64,000 nt of DNA from Posidonia oceanica (GCA_037176725.1 JAZBRS010000077.1:558001-622000), one strand, 5' to 3'. Counted from the stretch's first letter, positions 9,901-20,450 are shown. The notes: generated by a model from the sequence alone, not told the origin. Made by a program: numbers and translations.

Positions 9901-11100
9901 TATGAAGACATGCTTGGCCTTGATGTCGAAATAGTAGTCCACAACTTGCCCTTGGATCCAGATGCCAAGCTAGTAAAACAGAAGCTAAGAAGATGGCGAC
10001 CACAGTGGCTGCTCATGATCAAAGAAGAGATAATGAAGCAGCTTAGAGTCAATTTCCTGAAGGTCGTCCTTTATCCTGAGTGGCTGGCAAACCTTGTACC
10101 TGTGCCTAAGAAAGATGGCCGAGTCTAGATTTGTATCGACTATTGGGACCTGAACAAGGCAAGTCCCAAGGTCGACTTCCCATTGCCTCACATTGATGTC
10201 CTGGTCGACAATACAGCGGGCCACAAGATGTTCTCCTTCATGGACGGCTTCTCCGGCTATAATTAGATCAAAATGGCAGAAGAAGACATGGAAAAGACTT
10301 CATTCATCACCCCCTAGGGGGTCTTCTGTTATCAAGTCATGCCGTTTGGGCTGAAGAATGCTGGAGCAACCTATCAGAGGACCATGACTACAGTTTTCCA
10401 TGACCTCATGCACCAAGAAGTGGAGGTCTATGTAGTTGATATGATTGCTAAAACCAAAGAGCTTGAAGATCACCTTGCATGCCTGAAGAAGCTCTTTGAC
10501 CGCTTAAGGAAATACAAACTGCGGCTTAACCCCAGTAAATGCGTATTTGGGGTATCATCTGGCAAGCTCCTGGGCTACATTGTTAGCCAGAGGGGGATTG
10601 AAGTGGACCCGATGAAAGCAAAAGCCATCGTGGATATGCCACCCCCAGGACTGAAAAGGAGGTTCGAGGCCTACTTGGGCATTTACAGTACATCAGTCGC
10701 TTCATTGCACAGCTTACGCCCATCTGTGAACCCATATTCAAGCTCCTGAAGAAGAATGCACAAATCGACTAGAGTGAGGAGTGCCAGGCTGCATTTGATA
10801 ATATCAAGCAGCTCTTGATCAAACCTCCTGTCTTGATTCCTCCCACGCTAGGGAGACCTTTGCTTCTCTACCTTTCTACCACGCAGCATTCCATGGGCGC
10901 CGTCTTGGGCCAACATGACAAATCTGGTAGGAAGGAGCGCGCCATTTATTACCTGAGCAAGAAGTTTAATGAATGCGATGCCAGGTACAGCACAATAGAG
11001 AAGACTTGCTTATCCCTTGTCTAGGTTGCACAGAAACTACGGCATTATATGATGGCATACCCAGTTCAGCTCTTGTGCTGGCATGATCCTATCAAGTTCC
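9901..11100 (+). pseudogene. Reverse transcriptase and RNase H of element 1, broken
   Basis: RT copies element RNA to cDNA. Visible landmarks are PVPKKDG (about 10105), CIDYWDLNKASPK, PLPHIDVLVD, SFMDGFSGYN, VMPFGLKNAGATYQR (about 10336) and KCVFGVSSGKLLGYIVSQRGIEVDP. The active site is YVVD at 10429-10440: the first Asp of the expected YVDD is Val, so it is dead. Stops lie at 10126, 10264, 10315, 10771 and 11022, most of them CAG or TGG in element 2. A frameshift sits near 10655. The RNase H part (LYLSTTQHSMGAVLGQHD at about 10868, AIYYLSKKF, YSTIEKTC) follows. Confidence 0.92.
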
Positions 11101-11790
11101 TCTTTCAAAAGCTGGCTATGGTGGGCAGATGTGTCAAGTGGCAGGTGTTGTTATCTCAGTACGACATCACCTTCGTCACACAGAAATCCATGAAGGGCCA
11201 GGCCATGGCAGATCACCTTGCTGATTTTCCTCTACCTGAATACCAACCACTCCAAACGCAGTTCCCTGACGAGGACATTCTCTTTGCAATGGAGGACTCT
11301 GAGGAGAAAGACACTGAGGACCAAGAGGAATGGCAGCTCTACTTTGATGGCGTTGTCAACAAGAAGGGCCGAGGCATAGGCGCAGTGCTGACGACGCCCC
11401 AAGGACATATGATTCCTTTTGCGAGGAAGCTGACTTTCACATGCACAAATAATGAAGCAGAATATGAAGCATGCATCCTGGGATTGAAAGTCACCCTCGA
11501 GCATAAGGCGCGGAAGTTGCATGTGCACGGCGATATCATGCTGGTGATCTCTCAAGTGAATGGCGATTGGAAGACAAAAGATCCAAAACTTGTGCCATAT
11601 CACGAACACCTACTGAAGCTATTGGAAGAATTTGGAAGCATCTACTTCACATATATGAACAGAGCAAAGAATGCGTACGTAGACGCACTAGCAACTCTGG
11701 CATCCTGGCTCAGTATACCTGAAGACAGTGCAGTAGATGTATCAGTTACCTGCATAGAGCAACCCGCACATTGTATGAACATAGAGGAGG
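11101..11790 (+). pseudogene. Connection and archaeal-type RNase H of element 1
   Basis: After RT-RNase H the frame continues through VKWQVLLSQYDITF and KGQAMADHLADFP to a second RNase H. It shows LYFDGVVNKKGRGIGAVL (about 11338, with the first acidic residue), NNEAEYEACILGL (about 11449) and LHVHGDIMLVISQVNG (about 11518). A duplicated RNase H of archaeal type is a hallmark of the Tat lineage and helps cDNA synthesis. Unlike the copy in element 2, this domain is uninterrupted in element 1. It lies in a 441-codon open stretch from 11049 to 12374, so it could still be translated if anything drove it. The neighbouring domains are broken. Confidence 0.88.
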
Positions 11791-13050
11791 CAGATCCAGT
11801 AGAAGAGCAGCCGTGGTATCATGACATTAAGACTTTCCTAGAGTCCGGCAGCCTTCCACCTGGCACCACAGCAGTAGATAAGAGAACTTTGGTGCGTCTG
11901 GCGTCGAAGTATGTGTTAGGGGCAGGGCAGCTATACAGAAGATCATATAATCAGATGCTATTACGCTGCCTGAACAAGTCGGAGGCTGATACGCTGATGC
12001 TTCAATTGCATGCAGGGACCTGTGGCCCGCACATGAACGGCGTCCTCCTAGCCAAGAAGATCATGCTCCAAGGCTATTTCTGGCTGACCATGGAAGCAGG
12101 TTGCTGCCGGTTTGTGCGTAAATGCCATAACTGCCAGATCCATGGTAACTTTATCAGGGCTCCCCCACAACAGCTGCATAACATGTCTTCGCCATGGCCT
12201 TTCTCCACCTTGGGGATCGACGTCATAGGCAGAATACACCCTACTGCTTCAAACGGTCATCGCTTCATCGTGGTGGCGATTGACTACTTTACTAAGTGGG
12301 TGGAAGCAGCCTCTTATAAGACAGTCACCGCTGTGGCAACAGAAAAGTTTATCAGGAACAATATCGTTGCCTGATATGGGGTCCCGCACTCTATCATCTC
12401 TGAAAATGGCATGAACTTCATTGCCAAGAGGACCGAGGAGTACATGCAAAGTCTCAAGATCAAGCATCACAGGTCCTTGCCTTATCGGCCACAGATGAAT
12501 GGAGCAGTGGAGTCTGCTAACAAAAACATTGTCAAAATCATGAAGAAGATGGCAGAAACCCATAAAGATTGGCATGACAAGCTCTTGTACGTGGGCGTAC
12601 AGGACATCAATCCGGACCTCGACGAGAGCCACCCCATACTCTCTAGTGTACGGCATGGAAGCGGTGTTACCTGTCAAAGTAGAGATCCCCTCACTGCAGA
12701 TCCTACGAGAAGCTAAGTTGGAAGAGGCAGAATGGGTCGAAAATCGCTGTGTCCAACTGAATCTGATTGATGAGCACAGATTACAAGCTATGCACAATGC
12801 TCACTGTTACCAGAAGCAGATGGCTAGAGCGTTCTTGAAGAAAGTCCAGCCCAGAAGCTTCCAACCAGGAGATCTCGTTCTGCGTGCCATTCATTTACCT
12901 GACGGTCGAGGCAAATTCCGACCTAACTGGCGTGGCCCCTTTGTGGTCAAGCAGATCTTCTCGAGTAGCACTGTAACTCTTGAGGACATGGATTAGGTCG
13001 AGCGGTCCGAGCCGGTCAACTAGTGCTACCTCAAGAAGTACTATCAGTAG
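11791..13050 (+). pseudogene. Integrase of element 1, broken
   Basis: Integrase inserts the cDNA. An HHCC-like zinc region is visible (HAGTCGPHMNG to CHNCQIHG at about 12009-12140). The core starts at PWPFSTLGIDVIG (about 12193, first Asp). The second catalytic position reads SENGMNF at about 12399 where SDNG is expected. The Glu stands in PQMNGAVESANKN (about 12490). A TGA lies at 12372, a frameshift near 12590 and TAG codons at 12994 and 13021. The C-terminal part has PGDLVLR, GRGKFRPNWRGPFVV and the end CYLKKYYQ with TAG at 13048, the same end as in element 2 (46744). Confidence 0.9.
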
Positions 13051-14432
13051 CCCGAAGCAACCATTGCAGATCCTTCTTCTCTGTCCCACCTCTTGTACTC
13101 CCACCCCTTGCACGCTTCCGTCCCTCTTTTCGTCTTATCTCCCCCATCATTACCCCTGTACATCTTCATACATCACTTTACCCTATCTTCTGCATTTTTG
13201 TCACTGCATTCCTGTACTTTCCGTCCTTTATCCCTTTTATAATCATCATCGTCATCCTCTCAAATCATGCATTGCATACTGCCCGGTGATGAAAATCGGA
13301 AGTGCTTGCCTACTACGGAAGGAGTCTCCTGACCTCACCTAACACTACTTAGATGTCTTAGCTAGTGAGGGAGCCACCACTCAAAGAGCATGGGCGAAAT
13401 GCCCAAAAACCTAAGGACTTACACTCCTAGAAAAATGCTAGGCGTTAGCCAGAAAAGAACACATGTCTAGGCCTGGATGCATAAGAAAAGAAAGAAAGAG
13501 AAAGCCAAAGTTCATACCCAAAGATCCTAGCCCCCATGTCTCAGAAGCCAGGCATCCATTTCCTCTAGGGTAGGGATAGCAGAGACCTGCAAGCCTGAAA
13601 AAAAGAAAAGGAAAGAAGAAAAGAAGAAGGAGAAAGAGAAACAACAAGAAAAGAAACAAAAATCAAAAGAAAAGAAAAAAGAGAATGATAGAAAAGAAGA
13701 AAAAAGGGGAAAGCAAAAGTCAACTCCAAAAATGAAGGCAAGCAGAGTAATCCCGCACCTTTCACCTACCCCAGAGAAGAGTCAAAAGTCAAGCCAGGTC
13801 CTTGTCTCTAAGACAGGGACGGGGAGAGCCCTGCACCCCTATGTAGAAGCAAAAGAGACAAGAAAAGGGAAAAGAGTAGATGTAAGTCCTTAAGAGTTTG
13901 GCATGTAGCCTGTCCTCTCTACACCACCATCAAACATCACCAACACTCTTTCCTGGACTGCCACCAACAAGATAGGAGTCTAAGTAGGGTCCAATGAATC
14001 AGGGACCGCTCCCTTCCTATACAGCAGGCACCAAAGCACTCCATATGCTGAGGGCAAACCACACCAATCATGAATCATGCATACATCTGCATTTCCAATT
14101 ATCTCCTCTCCCTCTAATCATTCCGCCTTGCAAGACTTGCTCCAGCACCAAGACAGTACTCCTACTCAGCACGCGTTGGCATCATCGAGCTGCGCTGGTC
14201 CAGAACTCCTACCAGCCTCCGCCCTCGTGCCAACGGAATCCCCCACTTATATGTGCTTAATTGCTACGTTATGAATGTTTACTGCTAAATATGTTGAACT
14301 GCTTTACCAGCTTCAGAATCTGCTTTCAGTTAGTGATTATGTGCCTGTATGAAATTTGATGATCTACAGTCTTGGTAACAGGTACCTAGAGATTCTGCAG
14401 CAGCTATCTACCTACATTCTACGGTCTGCGCG
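13051..14432 (+). other. Spacer between pol and extra ORF, element 1
   Basis: No coding region is supported. A block at 13287-13385 (AAAATCGGAAGTGCTTGCCTACT through GAGGGAGCCACC) is conserved at 46880-46970 of element 2. At about 13590-13730 there is an almost pure purine tract (GAAAAG, AAGAAG repeats), matched at 47285-47350. CTTGGTAACAG at 14372-14382 looks like a splice acceptor just before the extra ORF. The remainder is similar to but more diverged from element 2. Confidence 0.65.
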
Positions 14433-15634
14433 ATGGGTTTCCCTACTCTAGTGACCCCAGTGCACTGCTTTGAGACTCTGCGAGAATGGATCGGCAAGCT
14501 TACCAAAGATGACTGTGAAAAGCTGCGCCTATGGGGCATTCCAACCAAGCTACTGAAGGCCGCTGATGTAGAAGTGAGTGGCCATCTTCTGTGCGCTACT
14601 GCAAGGTTCTGGAAACTGGCACACCATGTCTTCCGCTTTGGCAGAACTGAACTGACACCCACACTGGAAGAAGTGCGCCGGATCTACGGCTTCTCCAAGA
14701 TCATGGGACTACCTATCTTCACGAGGCGTGATGGATACATTGTAGTCCTGAGCCAACTGACTGGCTCTCTACTCGAAGCTGCCAGCAAAGACTGATCTGT
14801 ACCAGCAGGCCTACGCCCCTGCTTCGCCTAGCATACTTTGATGATACTGTGGGAAAGCACGCTGAACTCGGAGACGAGCTGTGGCTCCGAGGATTTGTCA
14901 CCCATTTCCTAGGCGAGCTGGTCTTTACTCATGGTCGACTGACAGTGGCCATCGAGATCGTTGAAATAGCACTTGCTGTAGTGACCCAGCAGATAGACCT
15001 GGCACCGGTTGTTCTGGCAGAGACATATCGCGGGCTAGACCGCATCTCACATCGCTGCCGCCACTTTCATGGCTACGGAGCACTTATATAGGTCTGGCTA
15101 GCCGCACACTTAGAGATGGACCTTTTGCGCCCCCAGGTGCATGCTTTTGAAACCTACTGCAACAGCGGCCATGCCAAGATAGTCAAGAGCATTAAGGAAG
15201 AATACGAGAAGCTATCAGAGCTAACGGATGGTGCAGTAACCTGGCGTATCATCCCCTCCGTAGCCAAACCATTCACTGTCTTCTTCAGCACATGAGACAT
15301 GCGGCTGATTGTGCTACCATGATTCACTGCGGGTGTGGAATACCACCCTATCAAGGTCATGTGCGAGTTTGGCTTCCAGCAGGGCACCTTCGTTGACAGC
15401 ACTGTGCCTAAGCTTCTTCAGACATATCCCCTCAGTACAACTGCTCCAACAAAAGAGCTGGCCAATCTGATGCAGCATGTAGTGCGATCAACAGACATCG
15501 TAGCTGCGAGAGGCATAGGATGCACCCTTGAGTACGTGACCAAGGTGCAAGAGCTCTGACCCATCAATGAAATCCCGCCAGGCGGCCCCCTGTTCCCTGA
15601 CTCCAGGAAATCAAAGAAGGCCCGAACCAGCTAG
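14433..15634 (+). pseudogene. Extra sense ORF of element 1, DUF7745/PMD-like, broken
   Basis: This is a coding region of about 390 codons between pol and the 3' LTR in element sense. It starts MGFPTLVTP at 14433. The N part has ARFWKLAHHVFRFG and ELTPTLEEVRRIYGF (about 14602-14690), the pattern of plant DUF7745/plant-mobile-domain proteins that often ride in retrotransposons. The second part has ELGDELWLRGFV, IALAVVTQQIDLAPVVLAE and IQVWLA-like positions, then EYHPIKVMCEFGFQQG and PLFPDSRK before TAG at 15632. A frameshift sits near 14795. Stops lie at 15089, 15294, 15318 and 15557. Element 2 has the same protein, most likely about three quarters identical by eye. Its function is unknown, and the family name is from memory. 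Confidence 0.7.
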
Positions 15635-16125
15635 GGCACTTATGCAGCTGCTAATTTAATTTCCTTTCAAGTTATGCTGTATCTTTTGGCCTGCCACAGG
15701 CGTGTAATCAACAATTCTATCAATGCAAAAGTGTTTTGTGCCGTCTGCTTGCACTTCAAGATTGCTTATTGCATTTCATAATCCTTGCCAATCATATCTT
15801 GAGGCCCCTGGCCAGACTTGCTGCCAAAATAATGCAGGAAAGTCCTCAGCAATCAATCCAGGTGCCAGAATCTCTGCAGACCCATGCCGTCAAGTCAAGC
15901 CACCAAGCATCCCTAGCTGAGTCTCTGTGGGGCTGGTACCCCAAACTATTCGTTTGACAAACACGTCAGTTTTGTCTATCCTTCACTTTTCAATGCCAGG
16001 GGCGCTTCGGCTGTCCCCTAGTATCATCCTGATACCAGGGGCATCTTTTTTAGATGTCCTGTGGTATCACGCCCTATCGTTCCCCCGTTGATATACTTGG
16101 ATGTCACGGGCTCCAATCTTCTTGG
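15635..16125 (+). other. Post-ORF region with strong hairpin, element 1
   Basis: No gene is present. At 16015-16041 CCCCTAGTATCA, loop TCC, TGATACCAGGGG form a 12-bp-arm hairpin with one mismatch, followed by GCATCTTTTTT. Element 2 has the perfect version at 50041-50068. The rest is ordinary A/T-rich sequence related to 49590-50040. Confidence 0.7.
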
Positions 16126-17136
16126 CTGATAAGTCCGTCATCTTATCAATCAATCACCTCTTCCGGCAGATGGCCGTTAAGCATCACCTTTCCGGTGGAT
16201 GGCCGTTAAGCATCACCCTTCCAGCTGATGGCCGTTAAACATCACTCTTTTCGGTTGATAGGACCGTAAACTATCGCTTTCGGTTGATAGAACCGTAAAC
16301 TATTGCTTTCAGTTGATGACCGTTAATCATCACTTCCTGGCTGATAAGTCCGACATCTTATCAATTCTTTCCTCTTCGGCTGATGATCCGAAACTCATCA
16401 CTCTCTCGGCTGATGATCCGAAACTCATCACTCTTTCGGCTGATATCCAGTAACTATCACTCACAACTGCAGCTTTCCGGTTGATAGGACCATAAATTAC
16501 CGCTTCCGGTTGATAGGACCGTAAACTATCACTTCCGGTTGATAGGACTGTAAACTATCACTCTTCGGCTGATGATCCGAAACTCATCGCTCTTTAGCTG
16601 ATATCCAAAACTATCATCTGTAGTTGTGTTTTCCGACTGATATCCAGTAACTATCACTGGCAAACGCCCTTTCCGGTTGATAGGATCGTAAACTATCGCT
16701 TTCGGTGGATGGCTGTTAAGCATCGCTTCCGGTTGATAGGACCGTAAACTATCGCTCTTTGGCTGATATCCAAAACTATCGCAGGCGTTTGCGTTTTCCG
16801 GCTGATATCCAGTAACTATCACTCATGATTGCGCTTCCGGTTGATAGGACCGTAAACTATCGCTTCCGGTTGATAGGGCCGTAAACTATTGCTCTTCAGC
16901 TGATGATCCGAAACTCATCGCTCTTTGGCTGATATCCAAAACTATCTCGCGCAATCATGTTTTCCGGCTGATATCCAATAACTATCACTCTTTCCAGTTG
17001 ATAGGACCATAAACTATCGCTTTCGGTTGATAGGACCGTAAACTATCGCTTCCGGTTGATAGGACCGTAAACTATCATTCTCAGCTAATGATCCGAAACT
17101 CATCCCCTCCGATTGATAAGTCTGATAACTTGTCAC
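16126..17136 (+). repeat. Array of about 32 short stem-loop repeats, element 1
   Basis: Units of about 28-36 bp each hold a short inverted repeat with a 7-9 nt loop. Stem types are GATAG/CTATC with loop GACCGTAAA, TGATGA/TCATCA with loop TCCGAAAC, TGATA/TATCA with loop TCCAGTAAC or TCCAAAAC, GATG/CATC with loop GCCGTTAAG, and GATAAG/CTTATC with loop TCCGTCAT or TCCGACAT. Both arms change together between types. Units are separated by pyrimidine-rich CGCTTTCGGT-like links. No coding frame explains it. Confidence 0.9.
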
Positions 17137-17633
17137 CTCGCTCCATGCAGACGAAGTCCCGCATCCCTCCGCGGTGAGAGAGGGTCCCCTCTCCCTTCAC
17201 ACCTCTTTTGTTTTTGGTTGCCCCTTTTCTACGCGGCTCCAGCTGCCTTGCTTGCCTTCTCCCCCGAGCGGAGACAGGCTGCCTTTTTTTTCCCTTCTTT
17301 TTTGCACAAGCTTTGGACTAGCTGCCAAACTTTCGCGTTGCATCGCATTTTCTCCTAGCATCCTTTTGCATCAATTCTGCACTTCATCTTTATAAACATC
17401 GCATGCTAGACTAATTGCATTGCATCATCAGTATTGCATCGCATTAGCATACATCGCATACATTGCATCCCATCAAAATTGCATCTGCATCCGCATCTAG
17501 CATTTCGGCATTGGGTCGCGATCTTCGGTGCATCCGCCGAATAAGTGGCCCACGCCAAAAGCATTTTGCTCTCCGATCAAATGGGGTGTCTTGTCAACCC
17601 TGAGCAGCAGCCTCACTTCGCTTGACCTCGCTC
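17137..17633 (+). other. GCAT-rich region and conserved pre-PPT block, element 1
   Basis: 17340-17500 is crowded with GCAT (CATCGCAT, TTGCATC). 17505-17633 (CATTTCGGCATTGGGTCGCG through CTTGACCTCGCTC) is about 130 bp closely matched by 51925-52060 of element 2. ATGGGGTGTC at 17581-17590 is the exact inverse complement of GACACCCCAT at 17651-17660 in the LTR. No gene is present. Confidence 0.75.
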
Positions 17634-17642
17634 AGGGAGGGG
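17634..17642 (+). other. Polypurine tract of element 1
   Basis: AGGGAGGGG lies 4 bp before the TG of the 3' LTR and is identical to 52061-52069 of element 2. Its position and purity fit the plus-strand primer site. Confidence 0.88.
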
Positions 17643-17739
17643 CATCTGTTGACACCCCATTTTGACAAGGCTGAATTGGTGGATCTCTCTCTCTAGTGGC
17701 TTCCAAACCAACACCTAAACCAAACCCAAAATCACACCC

Positions 17740-18150
17740 ATTTTCTAAACCAAAATCTACATTTCTTCAACCTAGAAAACCACTCCAAAAACTCTAGGAA
17801 AACCCACCCTTCTACAACCTAGAAAACTACCCAAAAACCCTAGGAAAACCAACCCTTCTTCAACCGAGAAAACTACACCAGAACTCTAGGAAAACCCACC
17901 TCTCTTCAACCTAGAAAACTACCCAAAACCCTAGGAAAACCAACCCTTCTTCAACCTAGAAAACTACCCTAAAACCATAGAAAACCTAGGTAAAACAATC
18001 CTTCCAAAACCTTAGAAAACCCTAAGCCAAAATCACATCAAAACTCTCTCAAAACCCTAAACCCTAAACCTTCCAAAAACCCTAGGAAATCCCATTTAAA
18101 ATCATAGAAAACCTTAGATCACAACCCTAGAACCCTAGATCACACACCTG
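17740..18150 (+). promoter_or_regulatory. Telo-box-like AAACCCTA array at LTR start
   Basis: At least six exact AAACCCTA cores (for example near 17836, 17935, 18047, 18054 and 18066) sit in a roughly 50-bp repeat of CTTCAACCTAGAAAACTACC and AAACCCTAGGAAAACC. AAACCCTA is the plant telo-box, known to bind TRB-type factors. The start of every large LTR here has such an array. Confidence 0.6.
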
Positions 18151-19330
18151 CACAAAACCCCCTCAAATTTAGGTCTTTATCCTCCCTATCTCTCCTGATT
18201 ATCCTTTTCTCTCTCCTAATTATTCTTTTTCTCTCTCTTGATTATCCTTCTCTCTTTCTTCACTATTCTCCCCCTTTCTTCTTCTCATTTCTTCTCTAAA
18301 CTCATCATCAACCCCATTTAACACTTCTTAAAACAATTAAAGAGAAAAATCCAACCAGAAATATAAATCAAACACCTAAAAATAATTCAAAAGAAAATCT
18401 AATTAAAAGCGAATCAAAACAACCCAAAAACAGTTAAAACTAATTAAAAACAAACTAAAACAAACTAAAAGACTTAAAAACAATTTAAAACAATTAAGAA
18501 ACAAATTTCAAGACTTAAAACATTTAAAAAACAAATTTCAAAACTTAAAGACAATTAAGACAAATCAAAACCCATTAAAAACAATTAAGGAAGCAAACAT
18601 AAGAAAACCACACAAAATCCTTAAAAAACAACCTAAAAATCCAATCAAAACCCTTAAAACCATCAAAAGAAAATTAATACAACTAATAAACTTAAAATCA
18701 AAAGGAACAAACTTAAATAATCAAAACAATTAAAAAACTCTAAGAAAACAATTAAAAGAAAAACTTAAACAATTAACAACTAAAAAGAAGACAAATTTAA
18801 AAAACAATTAATAATTAAAATCAAAGGGGAAATACTTAATCAAATTAAAAAACTTAAAAACAATTAACAAACTTAAAATTGAAAAGAAAAACTTAAAATC
18901 AAAAAACAAACTTAAATCAAGAAGAAAATTCAAACAATTAAAACAATCAGAAAAAAAAAGAAACCATTAATAAACTTAAAAGAATAATTAAAAGGAAAAC
19001 CTAAACATAATTACTCAAAACTCTAAAATAAATCCAACTTAAAAAACAAAAAAACCAAATTCATTTTCTTTTTTCTCCTCCTTATTCTTCTTTTTCTCCT
19101 TCCTTCCCTCCTTCTTTAATTTCTTTTTTATTTTTATTTCTTCTCTTTTCCACATCCAAAGCCCAACCCACCTCTTCTTCCTCTTCTTTTTCTTTTTCTT
19201 TTTTTTATTACTGTGCATTCAGCCCAGCCCACTCCTCCTCCTTCTTCCTTCTCTTCTTCTTCTTCCCTTCTTCTCCTCCTCTCACAACCTGCAAAACGAT
19301 AGCCCCCCACACGACCCCCCCTCCCAATGC
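18151..19330 (+). repeat. G-poor A-rich zone and pyrimidine tract of LTR
   Basis: About 18310-19060 is built from AAAACAATTAAAA and ACTTAAAA variants with very few G on this strand. About 19060-19330 is a C/T tract (TTTTTCTTC, CCTCCT) with islands of AGCCCAGCCCAC. No gene is supported; minus-strand open frames are low-complexity lysine/arginine/glycine. Confidence 0.8.
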
Positions 19331-20450
19331 CATTTTTTTCAAACTCCAGTTGACACCTTGACTTCCCAGCATTCACCCCACGACCCACGACCACCATCAT
19401 CCCCTCCATGCCCTGTCAAATGGTGGCAGAAACCCATTTCTTTCTCCCTTTGACCACATTGAAATCGGTGGAAGGAAGGGGGATCAAAACCAAAAAAATC
19501 CAAAGCCTTCAGCCACATGCTCATACACCCCGAAATTCCAAGCAACCAGCTTCCCTTGCCCACTTCCAGAGCCAGAAATGCCCCCAAATCACCCCTGAAA
19601 AACCTCTTCCAAGACCTTCAGCACCCAACTTTTCAAACCGGCCTTCTCCATTGAAAATCCGTCTCCACAGCCACCAGAACTCCCCTAAACTTCACCACTA
19701 AACTCACCAAGCCTCCACCTTCACAACCTAATCAACACTTCACCCTCACACGCCCCACAGCCACCATACACCACTACAAACACCTATGACCAAAAATTGT
19801 CCAAAAACTCCAAACATCCACACCACCTTCCACAGACACTGAAACACCAATCAAACCATCCCACCACACTCCTGGAAGCTACAGCAACCCAAAGCCACCT
19901 TCACTTCAGCTCGGAGGGCCGTACATTGCCAGAACGACCTCGGCCCCAACTGTGGCACCCAAAAAATCTCAGACATCCCTCTGGTGAGCGCAACTTGCTT
20001 CTAGGCACACCGGGAGCACCACCATCACACGTGAAGCGCCCCGGTGTCGTCTGCTCGCTCCCAGACCCCTCCAAATGCCGCAGCAACCCTCCTCCGGCCA
20101 GCCTCAACCCACCGACATCGGGAGAGGAATCCGGCCACTGTAACAGGTAATTCTTTATACCATTGCGTTCCTTGCTTGAATGTGGTCGTTTTCCCTATTT
20201 TTGCGAATTTTTTGGGGCCTCGGGCAGCCTTCTGGGCATCGCCGAAGCTGCCAGCTCCTCTGGCCGCTTTCGCCGCCTCCGCCGCACGGCAACTCCTTCG
20301 GACCGTCGCACCGCCTCCACCTGCCTCCAGGCTACGCCACCGTGCCTCCAGACCCCCGCCAGACCCCTCCGCGCTGCTCCACTGCCGTGCACCGCCGCTG
20401 CTCCGCCGCTGCCCCACCAGCAGCACAGTGCTACGCGCGAGAGGAAGAAG
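19331..20450 (+). other. GC-rich zone of LTR, element 1
   Basis: This is C-rich, locally CpG-rich sequence (CCGCCTCCGCCGCACGG near 20274) with overlapping open frames on both strands, all compositionally biased (Pro/Ala/Arg). No family is recognised. Its position before the T-rich zone would suit a promoter/5' transcribed region, but no clear TATA box was fixed. Confidence 0.55.

Noticed and set aside
16126..17136. CRISPR-like array
   Set aside because: Repeats are degenerate, spacers are not unique and this is eukaryotic retroelement DNA; the inverted repeats are better seen as stem-loops.
18040..18075. Interstitial telomere sequence
   Set aside because: Only two adjacent CCCTAAA copies occur within a longer series of single AAACCCTA motifs; it is a telo-box array, not a telomere tract.
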